Of a stretch of 64,000 nucleotides of DNA, positions 41,601 through 50,015 are shown one piece after another. Source of the stretch: Thermoflexales bacterium (GTDB taxonomy: Bacteria > Chloroflexota > Anaerolineae > J036 > Brachytrichaceae); the NCBI GenBank assembly GCA_025057935.1, contig JANWUW010000078.1, positions 1 through 64,000 of the forward strand. Reading direction: 5' to 3'. The notes under the pieces are model-generated. The model saw only the letters and a list, made by a program, of their open reading frames with translations. It did no database searches and had not been told where the DNA came from. The translations under genes were made by a program, and so were the position numbers. Numbering within the stretch: position 1 is the stretch's first letter; every line of letters begins with the position of its first letter.

Positions 41601-43569
41601 TCCTGATCTGTGGCATCCGTACATGGGCGGTGAGAAGCCCATGGACTTTGCATACCTCAATGCCGTACTCAAGTCAACGTGGTTTCCACCATACGACCCT
41701 TGGTTCGCAGGAGGATACATCAACTATTACTACTTCGGGTGGGTGATAATAGGAGCAGTAATTAAAGCTCTCGGCATCGAACCAGCGCAAGCATACAACC
41801 TCGCCATCCCCCTGTTGTTCGCTCTCACTGCAAGCGGGGCATTCGCTGCTGGAGCAACAGCATTTACTACGCTGCGGCGCTCTGTGCCTGCATGGCAAAC
41901 GCTAGTCATGGCTGGAGTTACTTCAGCAGTTTTTGCCGTCTTTCTGGGCAACTGGGGTGAGTGGGACGTTCTCGCCGAGGCATGGAAACGCCTAGGGGGC
42001 GCGGATAGAGGAACGCCGGAACTGATTGCAATCGCTGTTGGGGCACTACGCTGGCTTAGCGGCATGCCGCTCCCGATATACCCCAACTGGCCCTACTGGA
42101 ACCCAACACGTCCTTCACCTGAGGTGTGGATAGCCGAGTTCCCGCTCTTTACTTTCCTCTACGCCGACTTGCACGCGCACATGATGGCTATGCCCCTCGT
42201 GTATCTGGCGGTAACTCTTGCGTTGACTTATGCCGCAGGCTTGGGCACTTGGTTCAGTCTACTTCTGGGCGCGATCAATGTAGGGGCATTGTGGGCAACA
42301 AACTCCTGGGATTACCCCACCTTCCTGCTACTTTCATTGGCAGGGCTGCTGCTTGGCAAGATGCAAGACCCGCAAGCAGGCAAGCACAGCGCTGTGCACG
42401 CCCTTGCGCGCGCCCTACCGTTAATGGCTGCATTCGTCGCACTTACGCGACTTGCAGTCCTGCCCTACGTCGCTCACTATGGATCGGCTTACAACGCGAT
42501 TGACCGGTGGGAAGGTGAACGCACACATATAAGAACTTTCATCACCATATACGGCTTGTTCCTCGTTCCTCTCGCTTTCCTTGGCTTAAGGTTGCTCCTA
42601 CGATGGGATTCGCGCTGGACATGGTGGATCCTAGGCATCGGTGCGTTAGTGGGCGCGCTCTCTGCTGTGATTGGTGCTACCCCCATCGCCGCCATTGCTG
42701 TTCCTATGCTGTCGATAGGAGTAGCGCAGTTCCTCGACGCGCGCACAGGCGGCGCACGCCTCCTGTGGACGATGGCGATGGGGGCGTGGCTGCTTACCCT
42801 TCTCGTTGAACAATTTGTGCTCAGAGGCGACATCGCGCGTATGAACACAGTGTTCAAGCTCTACATTCAGGCTTGGCTGCTGCTCGCCGTAGTCAGTGGA
42901 GTGGCAACGACGTGGCTCGTGCTTGCATGGTTGCGGCGTCGCCTCGTGAAGCCAGTGCTGCGCATCGGCTTCGTCGGCGCGCTCGCCGTTGCTTTAGGCT
43001 TAGCTGCCCTTTATCCACTCTTTGCCATCCCAGCGAAGATCAACGACCGCTACACCCACGAAGCACCAACAGGTCTGGACGGCATGGCCTTCATGCGCCA
43101 CGCACAACGTGTCGAAGTAGTCGGCGAAGAAGCGGTTTCGTTCCCCCTGCGCCACGACTACGAAGCCATTCGCTGGATGCAAATGAACGTTGATGGCTCA
43201 CCTACGATCCTCGAGGGCACGACAGGTGGCGATCTCTACCGCTGGGGAAACCGCTACTCCATCTACACTGGCCTGCCGGCTGTAATCGGCTGGCAATGGC
43301 ACCAGCGCCAACAGCGCGCTGCATTGCAGAACGACCGCGTTATCTACCGACGTGACGACGACGTGCGGCTGTTCTACAGCTCGCCTGATGCTGCGTTCGC
43401 AAAGCAAGTGTTGGAACGCTATCGCCCCGCCTACGTGATCGTTGGACCGCTGGAGCGCGCCTACTATGGCGATAATGGGCTCGCCAAGTTTGAGCAGCTC
43501 GTTGCCGAGGGCGTTCTCTCACCTGTTTATCGCAACGAGGGTGTCACGATCTATCGCACACGTTACTGA
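38629..43569 (+). CDS. giant polytopic membrane protein, GT39-like plus DUF2298 (Chlor_Arch_YYY)
   Basis: 1646 residues, mostly hydrophobic, with well over 20 membrane helices. The N-terminal half (about 1-490) is a GT39/PMT-like GT-C module: FALRTYDINWDQNRNLHPDERYIAVLGG has the acidic loop-1 signature. An extracytoplasmic beta-rich region lies at about 500-860. The second half is the DUF2298 module: NPDLWHPYMGGEKPMDFAYLNAVLKS, the DPWFAGGYINYYYFGW loop and YADLHAHMMAMPL. A soluble C-terminal domain ends the protein. Known from Chloroflexi and archaea; probably a glycosyltransferase using lipid-linked sugar, unproven. ATG 38629 is chosen from the -10 box nine bases upstream. A GT4 gene follows after 11 bp. 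Confidence 0.88.
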   Translation: MLSRSCIKRVLRRGVRIGTLIAILVLAFALRTYDINWDQNRNLHPDERYIAVLGGMLQPPRTLTEYFDAARSPLNPFNTEWGRNYVYGTLPLFLGRYLGEFFDLGCAEKPVFLSLALARLIFGDAADGCRPGHFTGYGMLTLVGRFMSALADTLTVLVVFAIGLQAFGWRVGLLAAAFSAFTVLHIQQAHFFTVDATATFFVTLSVWLSVRIAGLRLGDGLRMRLFLAQMLLAGATGGLALASKISMWPVALLIALAVSIALARARKITPRILLVVSSGALLAGTAMFAAFRVAQPYAFIGASEQEHQQTLLLCSPHAESLLSRACAVGAQLPEPLRMLFAPSGRWIQQVHLAQALVNGTIDAPFGIQWADRLPIVFPLINLVFWGMGLPLGVAALAGVADAMRHIWSGRRWWAHVLLLAWALGYFLYQGTQWTKSIRYLLPIYPALSVLAAQVLIRCWRALPSGYLASHRSLLLRVIAVAPLVLTLSGTVVWARAFMHIYDGEITRVQASRWVYDNVPTAVTLEWEHDGKAQRLQLPVREIFLTDDNLPFSFLLRLSQQAGKPDHQIRAPRLRLNYLEGRGVVDVEIFDVLTNKLIARARAIIDSEQPVLNLADASLHPSHDYLVSLRLVEGGPLSARTSVIANEHWDDAVPQPLDGRNPYSDYYRGLSTSSDGQMQNYNDDTPEKLAQLLDWLDEADYLVLSSNRLYASIPRLPWRYPMTVRYYRALMSGELGFELVADFHAFPRLGPFVFNDQEMPQVLVRSPRVQGTPLGVEVPYPPAEEAFSVYDHPRVLIFRKSENYTRANAEHILGAADFALFMRRSPLESVNAPNGLLLDDKTWQAQQKGGTWRELFPPGLLLNHSPVLAVLAWLALVQVLGAAGFMLLFSSFRIGSDSCAAIGVAAYSLGKVFGLLLPAWIVWLLASLRIAPFTTHVVWGVMLSFVALGFAVGHLRRVAILTSIRTHWPLLLAGEGMYLAAFVFFLAIRIGNPDLWHPYMGGEKPMDFAYLNAVLKSTWFPPYDPWFAGGYINYYYFGWVIIGAVIKALGIEPAQAYNLAIPLLFALTASGAFAAGATAFTTLRRSVPAWQTLVMAGVTSAVFAVFLGNWGEWDVLAEAWKRLGGADRGTPELIAIAVGALRWLSGMPLPIYPNWPYWNPTRPSPEVWIAEFPLFTFLYADLHAHMMAMPLVYLAVTLALTYAAGLGTWFSLLLGAINVGALWATNSWDYPTFLLLSLAGLLLGKMQDPQAGKHSAVHALARALPLMAAFVALTRLAVLPYVAHYGSAYNAIDRWEGERTHIRTFITIYGLFLVPLAFLGLRLLLRWDSRWTWWILGIGALVGALSAVIGATPIAAIAVPMLSIGVAQFLDARTGGARLLWTMAMGAWLLTLLVEQFVLRGDIARMNTVFKLYIQAWLLLAVVSGVATTWLVLAWLRRRLVKPVLRIGFVGALAVALGLAALYPLFAIPAKINDRYTHEAPTGLDGMAFMRHAQRVEVVGEEAVSFPLRHDYEAIRWMQMNVDGSPTILEGTTGGDLYRWGNRYSIYTGLPAVIGWQWHQRQQRAALQNDRVIYRRDDDVRLFYSSPDAAFAKQVLERYRPAYVIVGPLERAYYGDNGLAKFEQLVAEGVLSPVYRNEGVTIYRTRY

Positions 43570-43580
43570 GCGGTGCGCCC

Positions 43581-44750
43581 ATGACGGCAAAGAGTCAATC
43601 CGTCTCCCGCCCTCGTGTCGCCTTCAACGCGCTCTTGCTCTCTGGCGACCCCTCCTACCGCAGCGCCGGCGTCCACCAGTACACCTACCACCTGCTTGCC
43701 CATCTAGCGCGAGAAACATGCGAAGTGACTGCATTCGTCAGCCCCAACATGCGGCTGCAGAATGAGATCATCAATGTCGTACGCAGCCGCATGCCTACGC
43801 ATCGCCCTGTCATTCGCATCTTGTGGGAGCAGCTCTTCATGCCGCTGCTTCTGCAACGTATAGGTGCGGACATCGTCCACGGTCCCGTGAACGTCCTGCC
43901 GCTAGGCACGAACGTCCCGGGCGTGGTCACCGTGCTCGATCTTAGCTTCTTGCGCTTCCCCCACTTCTTCCGACCGGCAAACCGTTCCTACTTGGCCCTG
44001 TTCACGCGCTGGTCCGTTCATCGCGCTCGGCGCATCATTGCCATCTCGGAATACACTGCGTCGGAAGTTGTGCAACTCCTCGGCGTGAAGCGCAGCAAAA
44101 TCCGGGTGATCTATCCGGGTGTGCGCGCTGAGTTCCGCCCTTTGCCCGCTTCGGAAGTTGAAGCTTTCCGCATTCGGAAGAACCTCCCTGACCGATTTCT
44201 GCTCTACGTGGGCACCCTCGAGCCGCGCAAGAATCTCGTGCGTCTGCTCCGCGCACTCGCTGACTTCCCCGCGCATGAACGCCCAACGCTTGTGCTAATT
44301 GGGGCGCGCGGCTGGTATGACGAAGCCATATTTGCGCTCATCGAGCAGTTGGGCTTGAGGGAGAGCGTTTCTTTTAAAGGCTACGTGCCTGATGACGAAT
44401 TGCCTCTCTGGTACAACGCAGCACGCGCCTTTGTTTACCCCTCACTCTACGAAGGATTCGGCATGCCGGTTCTTGAGTCGCTAGCATGCGGCACGCCAGT
44501 GCTGACTTCAACGACGAGCGCGCTCCCCGAAGCAGCAGGCGGAGGCGCTCTGCTGGTCAACCCTGAGGACGTGGAGGCAATAGCGGAGGGGCTGCGTCGG
44601 CTGCTGACCGACGACGATCTTCGTGAGGCACTGCGTGCGCGTGGACTCGTCCACGCAGCGCAGTTCTCGTGGGCTCGAGCTGCAGCGGAAACCGCAGCGC
44701 TCTACCGCGACGTCTATGCGCGCGCAAGACGCCGACTGATCGAACCCTGA
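43581..44750 (+). CDS. family 4 glycosyltransferase (GT-B)
   Basis: 389 residues. Nucleotide-sugar-dependent GT-B enzyme: N-terminal acceptor domain with AGVHQYTYHLLAHL, linker VLDLSFLRFP and IIAISEYTASEV, then the donor domain with LLYVGTLEPRKNLVRLL and the EX7E motif in YPSLYEGFGMPVLESLACGTPVLTS. Donor and acceptor unknown. Immediately downstream of the DUF2298 gene, so the two probably act on the same cell-surface glycan. Confidence 0.92.
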   Translation: MTAKSQSVSRPRVAFNALLLSGDPSYRSAGVHQYTYHLLAHLARETCEVTAFVSPNMRLQNEIINVVRSRMPTHRPVIRILWEQLFMPLLLQRIGADIVHGPVNVLPLGTNVPGVVTVLDLSFLRFPHFFRPANRSYLALFTRWSVHRARRIIAISEYTASEVVQLLGVKRSKIRVIYPGVRAEFRPLPASEVEAFRIRKNLPDRFLLYVGTLEPRKNLVRLLRALADFPAHERPTLVLIGARGWYDEAIFALIEQLGLRESVSFKGYVPDDELPLWYNAARAFVYPSLYEGFGMPVLESLACGTPVLTSTTSALPEAAGGGALLVNPEDVEAIAEGLRRLLTDDDLREALRARGLVHAAQFSWARAAAETAALYRDVYARARRRLIEP

Positions 44751-44780
44751 GCTGGCGCAGTGCTGAAACTCACAGACCGC

Positions 44781-44786
44781 GACAAT
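44781..44786 (+). promoter_or_regulatory. candidate -10 box for the pterin dehydratase
   Basis: GACAAT six bases before ATG 44793; leaderless-type spacing. Confidence 0.4.
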
Positions 44787-44792
44787 TGCACC

Positions 44793-45074
44793 ATGCTAAG
44801 CCAGAGTGAGATTCAACATCGCTTGAGCCAGCTCAGTGGCTGGACACTCAACGAAGCAAATGAGATCACCAAGACATTCACTTTCAGCGGCTTCCCCCAA
44901 GCGCTCATGTTCGCCACGGCTGTGGGCGTGCTCGCCGAGGCGGCGCAGCACCATCCAGACATCCTGATACGATGGAATCGCGTCACACTCTCGCTTACCA
45001 CCCACGATGCTGGCGGGCTCACAGAGAAAGACTTCGCGCTCGCTCAACAAATTGACACGCTGCCGCTGCTGTGA
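44793..45074 (+). CDS. 4a-hydroxytetrahydrobiopterin dehydratase (PCD/DCoH-like)
   Basis: 93 residues, normal size for the family. Dehydrates pterin-4a-carbinolamine; in bacteria often linked to phenylalanine hydroxylase or to molybdopterin metabolism. Landmarks are LSGWTLNEANEITKTFTFSGFPQAL and the catalytic motif AEAAQHHPDILIRWNRVTLSLTTHDAGGLTEKDF. The ATG at 44793 fits the family N-terminus; a frame from 44760 adds 11 unrelated residues. No phenylalanine hydroxylase is in the window. Convergent with dnaA. Confidence 0.92.
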   Translation: MLSQSEIQHRLSQLSGWTLNEANEITKTFTFSGFPQALMFATAVGVLAEAAQHHPDILIRWNRVTLSLTTHDAGGLTEKDFALAQQIDTLPLL

Positions 45075-45095
45075 TCTCGGGTCAAGAACGACCAG

Positions 45096-46436
45096 CTAAG
45101 AGGCTCGCAAGTACAGCCGCTCACGGATGTGCATGATGTCGCGGCGGAGCTGCTCCTCGACCTCAAGGCGCGCGCGAATGCGGTCCACGCCGTGGAGCAC
45201 AGTGGTATGGTCGCGCCCGCCCAGAAGCGCGCCGATCTCCGGCAGAGAGGCATCCGTCTCCTGGCGCAACAAGTACATCGCTACTTGGCGCGGCTGCACC
45301 AGCTCTTTGTTTCGCGAAGGCGAGACCATCTCAGCAACAGAGATGTTGTAGTACGCCGCTACGGCTTCAATGACCTGTGAGGGCGTGATGTCGACGCGAC
45401 GCCCTGTGAGGTCTGAAAGCGCATCGCGCGCCAACTGCACACTAATTGGGCGCCCGGTGATCTCGGCGGTCGCAAGGAGGCGAGTGAGCGCGCCTTCCAG
45501 CTCGCGCACATTGCTTTGGACTTGCCGCGCCACGAACTCCACCACCTCCATCGGCAACTCGCGCCCCATCTGCGCTGCTTTGTGCTGGAGGATCGCCATG
45601 CGCGTCTCTAGGTCGGGGGGAGAAATGTCTGCCATCAAGCCCCACTCAAAGCGGCTGCGCAGCCGTTCCTCAAGCGTCACCATCATTCGCGGTGCGCGGT
45701 CGCTGGTGAGCACGATCTGTTTGTTGGCGCTGTGAAGCGTGTTAAAGGTGTGGAAGAGCTCCTCCTGAATGAACTCCTTGCCAGCGATGAACTGAACGTC
45801 ATCGAGCAGCAGCACATCGACAAGGCGATACTTGCTGCGGAAGGCTTCCTGCGACTGTGTGCGTATTGCTGCGATCAGCTCATTGCTGAACGTCTCCGAG
45901 TTGACGTAGCGGCACACCAAGCCGCGCTGTTTTACGAAGTTGCCGATGGCATGCAGAAGGTGCGTCTTGCCCAAGCCCGAGCCACCGTACAGGAAGAGAG
46001 GGTTGTAGGACTGCCCTGGTCGGTCCGCGACGCTGCGCGCTGCAGCATAAGCCACCTGGTTCCCCGGACCGACCACGAACGCCTCAAACGTGTAGCGAGG
46101 AAGGAGACCATCAGAGGCGACGGATGACGCTGCAGCTTGACCGGAGGGGATGAGAGGTGATGGCGTTTGCGTGTGCGCTGCGGTCGCGTTGCTCGCCATC
46201 ACTACCAGCTTGACGTCCACAGTCCGTCCCATGCGTGCGCTCAGCATGCGCCTGATCTCTGCCAGCTTGCGCTGCTCGATCCATTGCTTGGCATAGCCGT
46301 TGGGGACGGCGACAATGAACTGGCCGTCCTCATACGCGAGCAGACGAGCGGAACGCAGCCACGTCAGAAAGCTGCCGCGCTCCATGCTAAGCTCTAGCTC
46401 GCCTAGGACAGACTCCCAAGCCTCGTCGGGTCTCAT
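45096..46436 (-). CDS. dnaA: chromosomal replication initiator DnaA
   Basis: 446 residues, normal length. Domain I about 1-85 (WESVLGELELSMERGSFLTWL), a Ser/Pro-rich linker to about 112, AAA+ domain with Walker A GGSGLGKTHLL (151-161) and Walker B LLLDDVQF, sensor regions, then domain IV with the DnaA signature GGRDHTTVLHGVDRI for DnaA-box binding. It binds origin boxes and melts the duplex. A promoter lies about 100 bp upstream. The 313-bp gap to the divergent DUF177 gene is the best candidate for oriC here. dnaN and gyrB are not adjacent. Confidence 0.97.
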   Translation of the reverse strand: MRPDEAWESVLGELELSMERGSFLTWLRSARLLAYEDGQFIVAVPNGYAKQWIEQRKLAEIRRMLSARMGRTVDVKLVVMASNATAAHTQTPSPLIPSGQAAASSVASDGLLPRYTFEAFVVGPGNQVAYAAARSVADRPGQSYNPLFLYGGSGLGKTHLLHAIGNFVKQRGLVCRYVNSETFSNELIAAIRTQSQEAFRSKYRLVDVLLLDDVQFIAGKEFIQEELFHTFNTLHSANKQIVLTSDRAPRMMVTLEERLRSRFEWGLMADISPPDLETRMAILQHKAAQMGRELPMEVVEFVARQVQSNVRELEGALTRLLATAEITGRPISVQLARDALSDLTGRRVDITPSQVIEAVAAYYNISVAEMVSPSRNKELVQPRQVAMYLLRQETDASLPEIGALLGGRDHTTVLHGVDRIRARLEVEEQLRRDIMHIRERLYLRAS

Positions 46437-46533
46437 CTACGCACGACCTCGCTCAATGCACGCTCAGGCTCTGCTATCCGCAAGGGCGCTTCGTCCCATC
46501 AGGGGAATGCTAACTAGTAAGGCTAGCCCGTTA

Positions 46534-46561
46534 ATTCTAGCCACTCAGGCCGCTGGATCAA
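46534..46561 (-). promoter_or_regulatory. dnaA promoter
   Basis: Minus strand: TTGATC (46561-46556), 16-bp spacer, TAGAAT (46539-46534). The start point would be near 46527, giving a leader of about 90 nt before dnaA. Confidence 0.55.
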
Positions 46562-46710
46562 GTGTGGGAAGCCTCCGACAGTCTTAAAACCGTGCGCGCG
46601 TTATCTTCCACAGGAACATAGGCAGGGTGAAGAAGGGCAGAGTTTGTGAGCAGAGGCACAAGCTCGCCCGCAGGTTATACAAACTGTGTGCCAATCTTTA
46701 GATAACCCCG
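46560..46710. other. candidate origin region (oriC) with degenerate DnaA boxes
   Basis: The gap between dnaA and the divergent DUF177 gene has several partial matches to TTATCCACA: TTATACAAA at 46674-46682, TTATCTAAA reading leftwards near 46697-46705, and TCTTCCACA near 46603-46611. None is perfect and no strongly AT-rich unwinding block is evident. Position beside dnaA is the main support. Confidence 0.3.
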
Positions 46711-46739
46711 TTGACACGCAGCCATGAAATTGTTACCAT
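46711..46739 (+). promoter_or_regulatory. promoter of the DUF177-sigA operon
   Basis: TTGACA (46711-46716), 17-bp spacer, TACCAT (46734-46739), then ten bases to ATG 46750. A near-consensus sigma-70-type promoter with a leaderless start. Confidence 0.75.
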
Positions 46740-46749
46740 CTTGCGTGTT

Positions 46750-47235
46750 ATGCGATACCGACTGCACAAACTGCTCCATGGGTCGGTAGGCAGCACGCAA
46801 CACGAAGCACTCGCTGAGGGCTCAACGAAGTTCGACGATTCGCTCCAAGTCCCTTTCCTACGCGGCACCTTCACCTTCACCCGCCTGCGTGACTCCATCA
46901 TGATGCGCGGTTACTTCGAGACCGCTGTCCAATTGCAATGCGTGCGTTCCCTCGAAATGTTCGAGATGCCTCTGCGCATTGCGGTTGAGGACGTGATGTT
47001 CGCACTGCCGAACCTCCCCGCGGAAGAGCCAGACCGTGTTGTGAGTGATGACGGGTGGGTGGATATCACCGAGGTACTGCGCGAGGAGATCATCATGGCG
47101 ATCCCCATCAACCCAGTCCACCCGCGCTTCGCCGACGCCGATCCGGCGACGCTGCTCAGCGAGCTTGGCGCTGAGGAAGAGAGCGACTGGCTAAGCATTC
47201 GGCTAGCGAACCACCCGAACCAGACCGAGAGGTGA
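46750..47235 (+). CDS. DUF177 (YceD-like) protein
   Basis: 161 residues. The family pattern is an N-terminal beta-rich half ([39 protein letters not shown]) and an acidic C-terminal part ([21 protein letters not shown]). The usual cysteine pair that ends many members is not present here. YceD proteins act in ribosome or 23S rRNA homeostasis in E. coli and plants and usually precede rpmF; here sigA follows instead. The start is fixed by the promoter ten bases upstream. The sigA ATG is four bases after its stop. Confidence 0.82.
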   Translation: MRYRLHKLLHGSVGSTQHEALAEGSTKFDDSLQVPFLRGTFTFTRLRDSIMMRGYFETAVQLQCVRSLEMFEMPLRIAVEDVMFALPNLPAEEPDRVVSDDGWVDITEVLREEIIMAIPINPVHPRFADADPATLLSELGAEEESDWLSIRLANHPNQTER

Positions 47236-47239
47236 TGGC

Positions 47240-48427
47240 ATGACCCAGCATTACTTCGATGAGGATCAAGTGGTCGCAGCCCTGCTGATCAAAGCTGAGA
47301 CGCAGGGCTATGTTGTTCTCGAGGACGTGTTTGAGTTGGTTCCTGAGGGGGAGAACAACTACGAGCTGGTCGAGCAGGTGATCCGATCGCTTGAAGAGGC
47401 AGGGGTCACCGTGCAAGACGCCCTCGCAGAGGAGGACGAGGAGACATTCGACGATGACGAGGAAGAAGATGAAGATGAAGGCACAGTGAGCACGGCTGAT
47501 GACGACCTCGCCGGAATCAGCGTAGACGACAGCATTGGGTTGTACCTGCGCGAGATGACGCGCGTGCCCTTGCTCACCAACGAAGAAGAGGTCAGGCTGG
47601 CGCGCGCTATTGCAAACGGTCGTGCGGCGGAGGCGAAGCTAAAAGCTCGCGGCGAGCGCCTCTCCGAGAAGACGCGCCAGCGTTACGAAGCGTTGGTGGA
47701 AGAAGGTCGCCGCGCCCGCGAGCACCTCATCCGCGCGAACACGCGCTTGGTGGTCAGCATCGCAAAGCGCTACATGAATCGCGGTGTGCCCTTCCTCGAC
47801 CTAATCCAGGAAGGGAACCTCGGCTTGATGAAGGCCGTTGAGAAGTTCAACTACAAGCTCGGGTTTCGCTTCAGCACTTACGCCACTTGGTGGATTCGCC
47901 AAACCATTACCCGAGCCATCGCCGACCAGAGCCGCACCATCCGCGTTCCCATCCACATGAACGATCGCATTCGCCGCTTGTATCGCGTGGCGCGCGAGCT
48001 CGAGCAAGCGCTCGGTCGCCAGCCCACCCCGGTGGAGATCGCGCAGGAAATGGGTTTGGAGGTGAACCAGGTGGAGTGGCTGCTGAAGGTGTCCTGGCGC
48101 CCCCTCTCCTTGGAGCAGCCAGTGGGTGAAGACGAGGACAACGAGATCGGCGCGTTCGTCGAGGATGAGAGCACGCCATCGCCCTCGCAGGCCGTGTATG
48201 AGGAGCTGCTGCGCAAAAAGATCGATGAAGTGCTCAGCACACTCACGCCGCGCGAGCAGCGCATCTTGCGCCTGCGCTTTGGATTGGTGAATGGCAGATG
48301 CTACACCCTCGAAGAGGTCGGGCGCAAGTTCGGACTCACGCGCGAGCGCATTCGCCAAATCGAGACGCGCGCCTTGCGCCGCTTGCGACACCCGCTTCGC
48401 AGTCGACACCTGAAAGACTACTTGTAA
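47240..48427 (+). CDS. sigA: RNA polymerase primary sigma factor (SigA/RpoD)
   Basis: 395 residues. Region 1.1-like N-terminus, then a strongly acidic stretch (about 65-82), region 1.2 ([25 protein letters not shown]), region 2 with the -10 recognition helix ([32 protein letters not shown]), region 3, and region 4 ([44 protein letters not shown]) for the -35 box. It directs housekeeping transcription, which fits the TTGACA and TATAAT-like boxes in this window. Purine-rich GAGAGGTGATGG precedes the ATG. Co-transcribed with DUF177. Confidence 0.96.
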   Translation: MTQHYFDEDQVVAALLIKAETQGYVVLEDVFELVPEGENNYELVEQVIRSLEEAGVTVQDALAEEDEETFDDDEEEDEDEGTVSTADDDLAGISVDDSIGLYLREMTRVPLLTNEEEVRLARAIANGRAAEAKLKARGERLSEKTRQRYEALVEEGRRAREHLIRANTRLVVSIAKRYMNRGVPFLDLIQEGNLGLMKAVEKFNYKLGFRFSTYATWWIRQTITRAIADQSRTIRVPIHMNDRIRRLYRVARELEQALGRQPTPVEIAQEMGLEVNQVEWLLKVSWRPLSLEQPVGEDEDNEIGAFVEDESTPSPSQAVYEELLRKKIDEVLSTLTPREQRILRLRFGLVNGRCYTLEEVGRKFGLTRERIRQIETRALRRLRHPLRSRHLKDYL

Positions 48428-48461
48428 AGCTGGGTTGCTCAGCTGGGGCAGCCCCAATCCT

Positions 48462-48496
48462 GCACAAAGCCGCGCCTCCGCTGCCGCGCTTTGTGC
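48462..48496 (+). terminator. hairpin downstream of sigA, weak terminator candidate
   Basis: GCACAAAGC (48462-48470) pairs with GCTTTGTGC (48488-48496) around a GC-rich 17-base loop. It lies 35 bp after the sigA stop, but no T-tract follows. The rest of the 269-bp gap to the next gene shows nothing recognisable except a TACACT box at 48674-48679. Confidence 0.35.
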
Positions 48497-48696
48497 TTGG
48501 CTCAGCGCTGTGCTCCAGCACTTGACCCTAACTAGAGACGCCTCCACTTCCCGAAGGTCGTGCAGTCTCAAAGCGCCGGAGGGTTTGCAGAGTTCGAGCA
48601 TCTCTGCTTCTGGTTTCAGCGCGTCCTAGCTCCGGCTCGCCGCGCGAAAGAGTGGTGCTGTGTTCCCTTGTGATACACTGCGTCTGACACGAAACA

Positions 48697-49392
48697 GTGC
48701 GCACCTTCCGCCTCCTGGATTTCGTGCTTGGCGCGTTTGTCGCCGTGCTGATCGTAAGCAACCTCGCCTCATCGGCGAAGATCGTGGCGCTCGGACCGCT
48801 GACGTTCGACGGCGGCACGCTCCTGTTCCCCGTCAGCTACATCTTTGGCGACGTGCTCACCGAGGTGTATGGCTACGCCACGGCGCGCCGCGTCATCTGG
48901 ACTGGCTTCGGCGCCTCAGCCCTGTTCAGCCTCACTGTCTGGATCGTGGGTTTGCTGCCGCCGGAAGCCGAGTGGAGCCAGAGAGTGGGCATGGAGGCAT
49001 ACAACGCGGTGCTTGGCAGCACAGCGCGCGTCGTGCTTGCATCGCTCATCGCGTATTGGTGCGGCTCGTTTGCCAACGCCTTCGTGCTGGCAAAACTCAA
49101 ACTGCGCACGGGAGGGCGCTGGCTGTGGACACGCACCATTGGCTCGACGCTGGTCGGCGAGCTTGTGGACACAGCTCTGTTCGTGTCAATCGCCTTCGCC
49201 GGCGAGATGAGCGGAGCGGTGCTGTGGCAGGTGTTCGCCTCAAACTACATGTTCAAGGTTGGCGTCGAGGTGCTCTTCACACCGCTCACCTATCTCGTTG
49301 TGGGAGCGCTCAAGCGCGTCGAGGGTATTGATGCTTTCGACACAAGCACTGATTTCAATCCGTTCGCGCTGCGTGTAGCGCGATCAATGTAG
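48697..49392 (+). CDS. queuosine precursor transporter (YhhQ/QPTR family)
   Basis: 231 residues with six membrane helices. Family landmarks are VLIVSNLASSAKIVALGPLTFDGGTLLFPVSYIFGDVLTEVYGYATARRVIW and the later GSTLVGELVDTALFVSIAFAG. YhhQ proteins import queuosine precursors (preQ0/preQ1) for tRNA modification. No que or tgt gene is in the window and no preQ1 riboswitch is visible upstream. GTG start; a TACACT box lies 17 bp before it. The 3' end overlaps convergent coaE by nine bases. Confidence 0.92.
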   Translation: MRTFRLLDFVLGAFVAVLIVSNLASSAKIVALGPLTFDGGTLLFPVSYIFGDVLTEVYGYATARRVIWTGFGASALFSLTVWIVGLLPPEAEWSQRVGMEAYNAVLGSTARVVLASLIAYWCGSFANAFVLAKLKLRTGGRWLWTRTIGSTLVGELVDTALFVSIAFAGEMSGAVLWQVFASNYMFKVGVEVLFTPLTYLVVGALKRVEGIDAFDTSTDFNPFALRVARSM

Positions 49393-50007
49393 CCCACTCC
49401 GCTTGGCGGCGACCTTTTGCAAGAAGCTGCGCCAAGCATGCTCCACTTGGCGGCGCGTTTCCTCAAGGCTGCCGCCTGTGTCGATCACCACATCGGCACG
49501 GGCGATCTTCTCCGAAGGCGATGACTGAATGCGAATGCGCTGCTCTGCTTCATCAGCGCTAAAGCCACGCTCGCGGATCAGGCGCGCGCGTTGCTGTTCC
49601 TCAGAGCAGTGAGTGACCCACACCGCGTCGCATAGCGCATCTAGACCGCTCTCAAAGAGTCGGATCACTTCCAGCACGACGATGGAGTTATGCGGCGCGC
49701 TGGCGAGGCGCTCGCGGATCATCGCCCGCACGGGCGGGTGCACGATGCTCTCAAGCTCGCGCAAACGCGACTGATCGGCGAAGACAATCCTGCCCAGCGC
49801 GCGCCGGTCGAGGAAGCCGTCAGGCTGCACCACTGATGGACCAAAGCGCTGCACGATCGCCGCAAATGCAGGCGTGCCAGGCACGACGACCTCGCGCGCG
49901 ATCTGGTCAGCGTTGATCACCGTCGCCCCCAGCTCCTGCAGCATTGCCGCTACCGTGCTCTTGCCGGTGGCGATGTTGCCCGTCAGCCCAATGACCCCAA
50001 GCGGCAT
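49384..50007 (-). CDS. coaE: dephospho-CoA kinase
   Basis: 207 residues. Last step of CoA synthesis: phosphorylates the ribose 3'-OH of dephospho-CoA. P-loop GLTGNIATGKSTVAAML, NADQIAREVVVPG, ESIVHPPVRAMI, LEVIRLFESGLDALCDAVWVTHC and RIRIQSSPSEKIARADVVIDTGGSLEETR are typical. It has Glu-Val where many members have D-x-P-L-L-F-E. Eight bases separate it from the upstream ilvE stop, so the two are likely co-transcribed. Confidence 0.94.
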   Translation of the reverse strand: MPLGVIGLTGNIATGKSTVAAMLQELGATVINADQIAREVVVPGTPAFAAIVQRFGPSVVQPDGFLDRRALGRIVFADQSRLRELESIVHPPVRAMIRERLASAPHNSIVVLEVIRLFESGLDALCDAVWVTHCSEEQQRARLIRERGFSADEAEQRIRIQSSPSEKIARADVVIDTGGSLEETRRQVEHAWRSFLQKVAAKRSGLH

Positions 50008-50015
50008 GGGTGCGC

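Noticed and set aside
48428-48696. preQ1 riboswitch in front of the queuosine precursor transporter
   Set aside because: No preQ1 aptamer pattern (stem, A-rich tail) could be made out; only a weak hairpin and a -10-like box.
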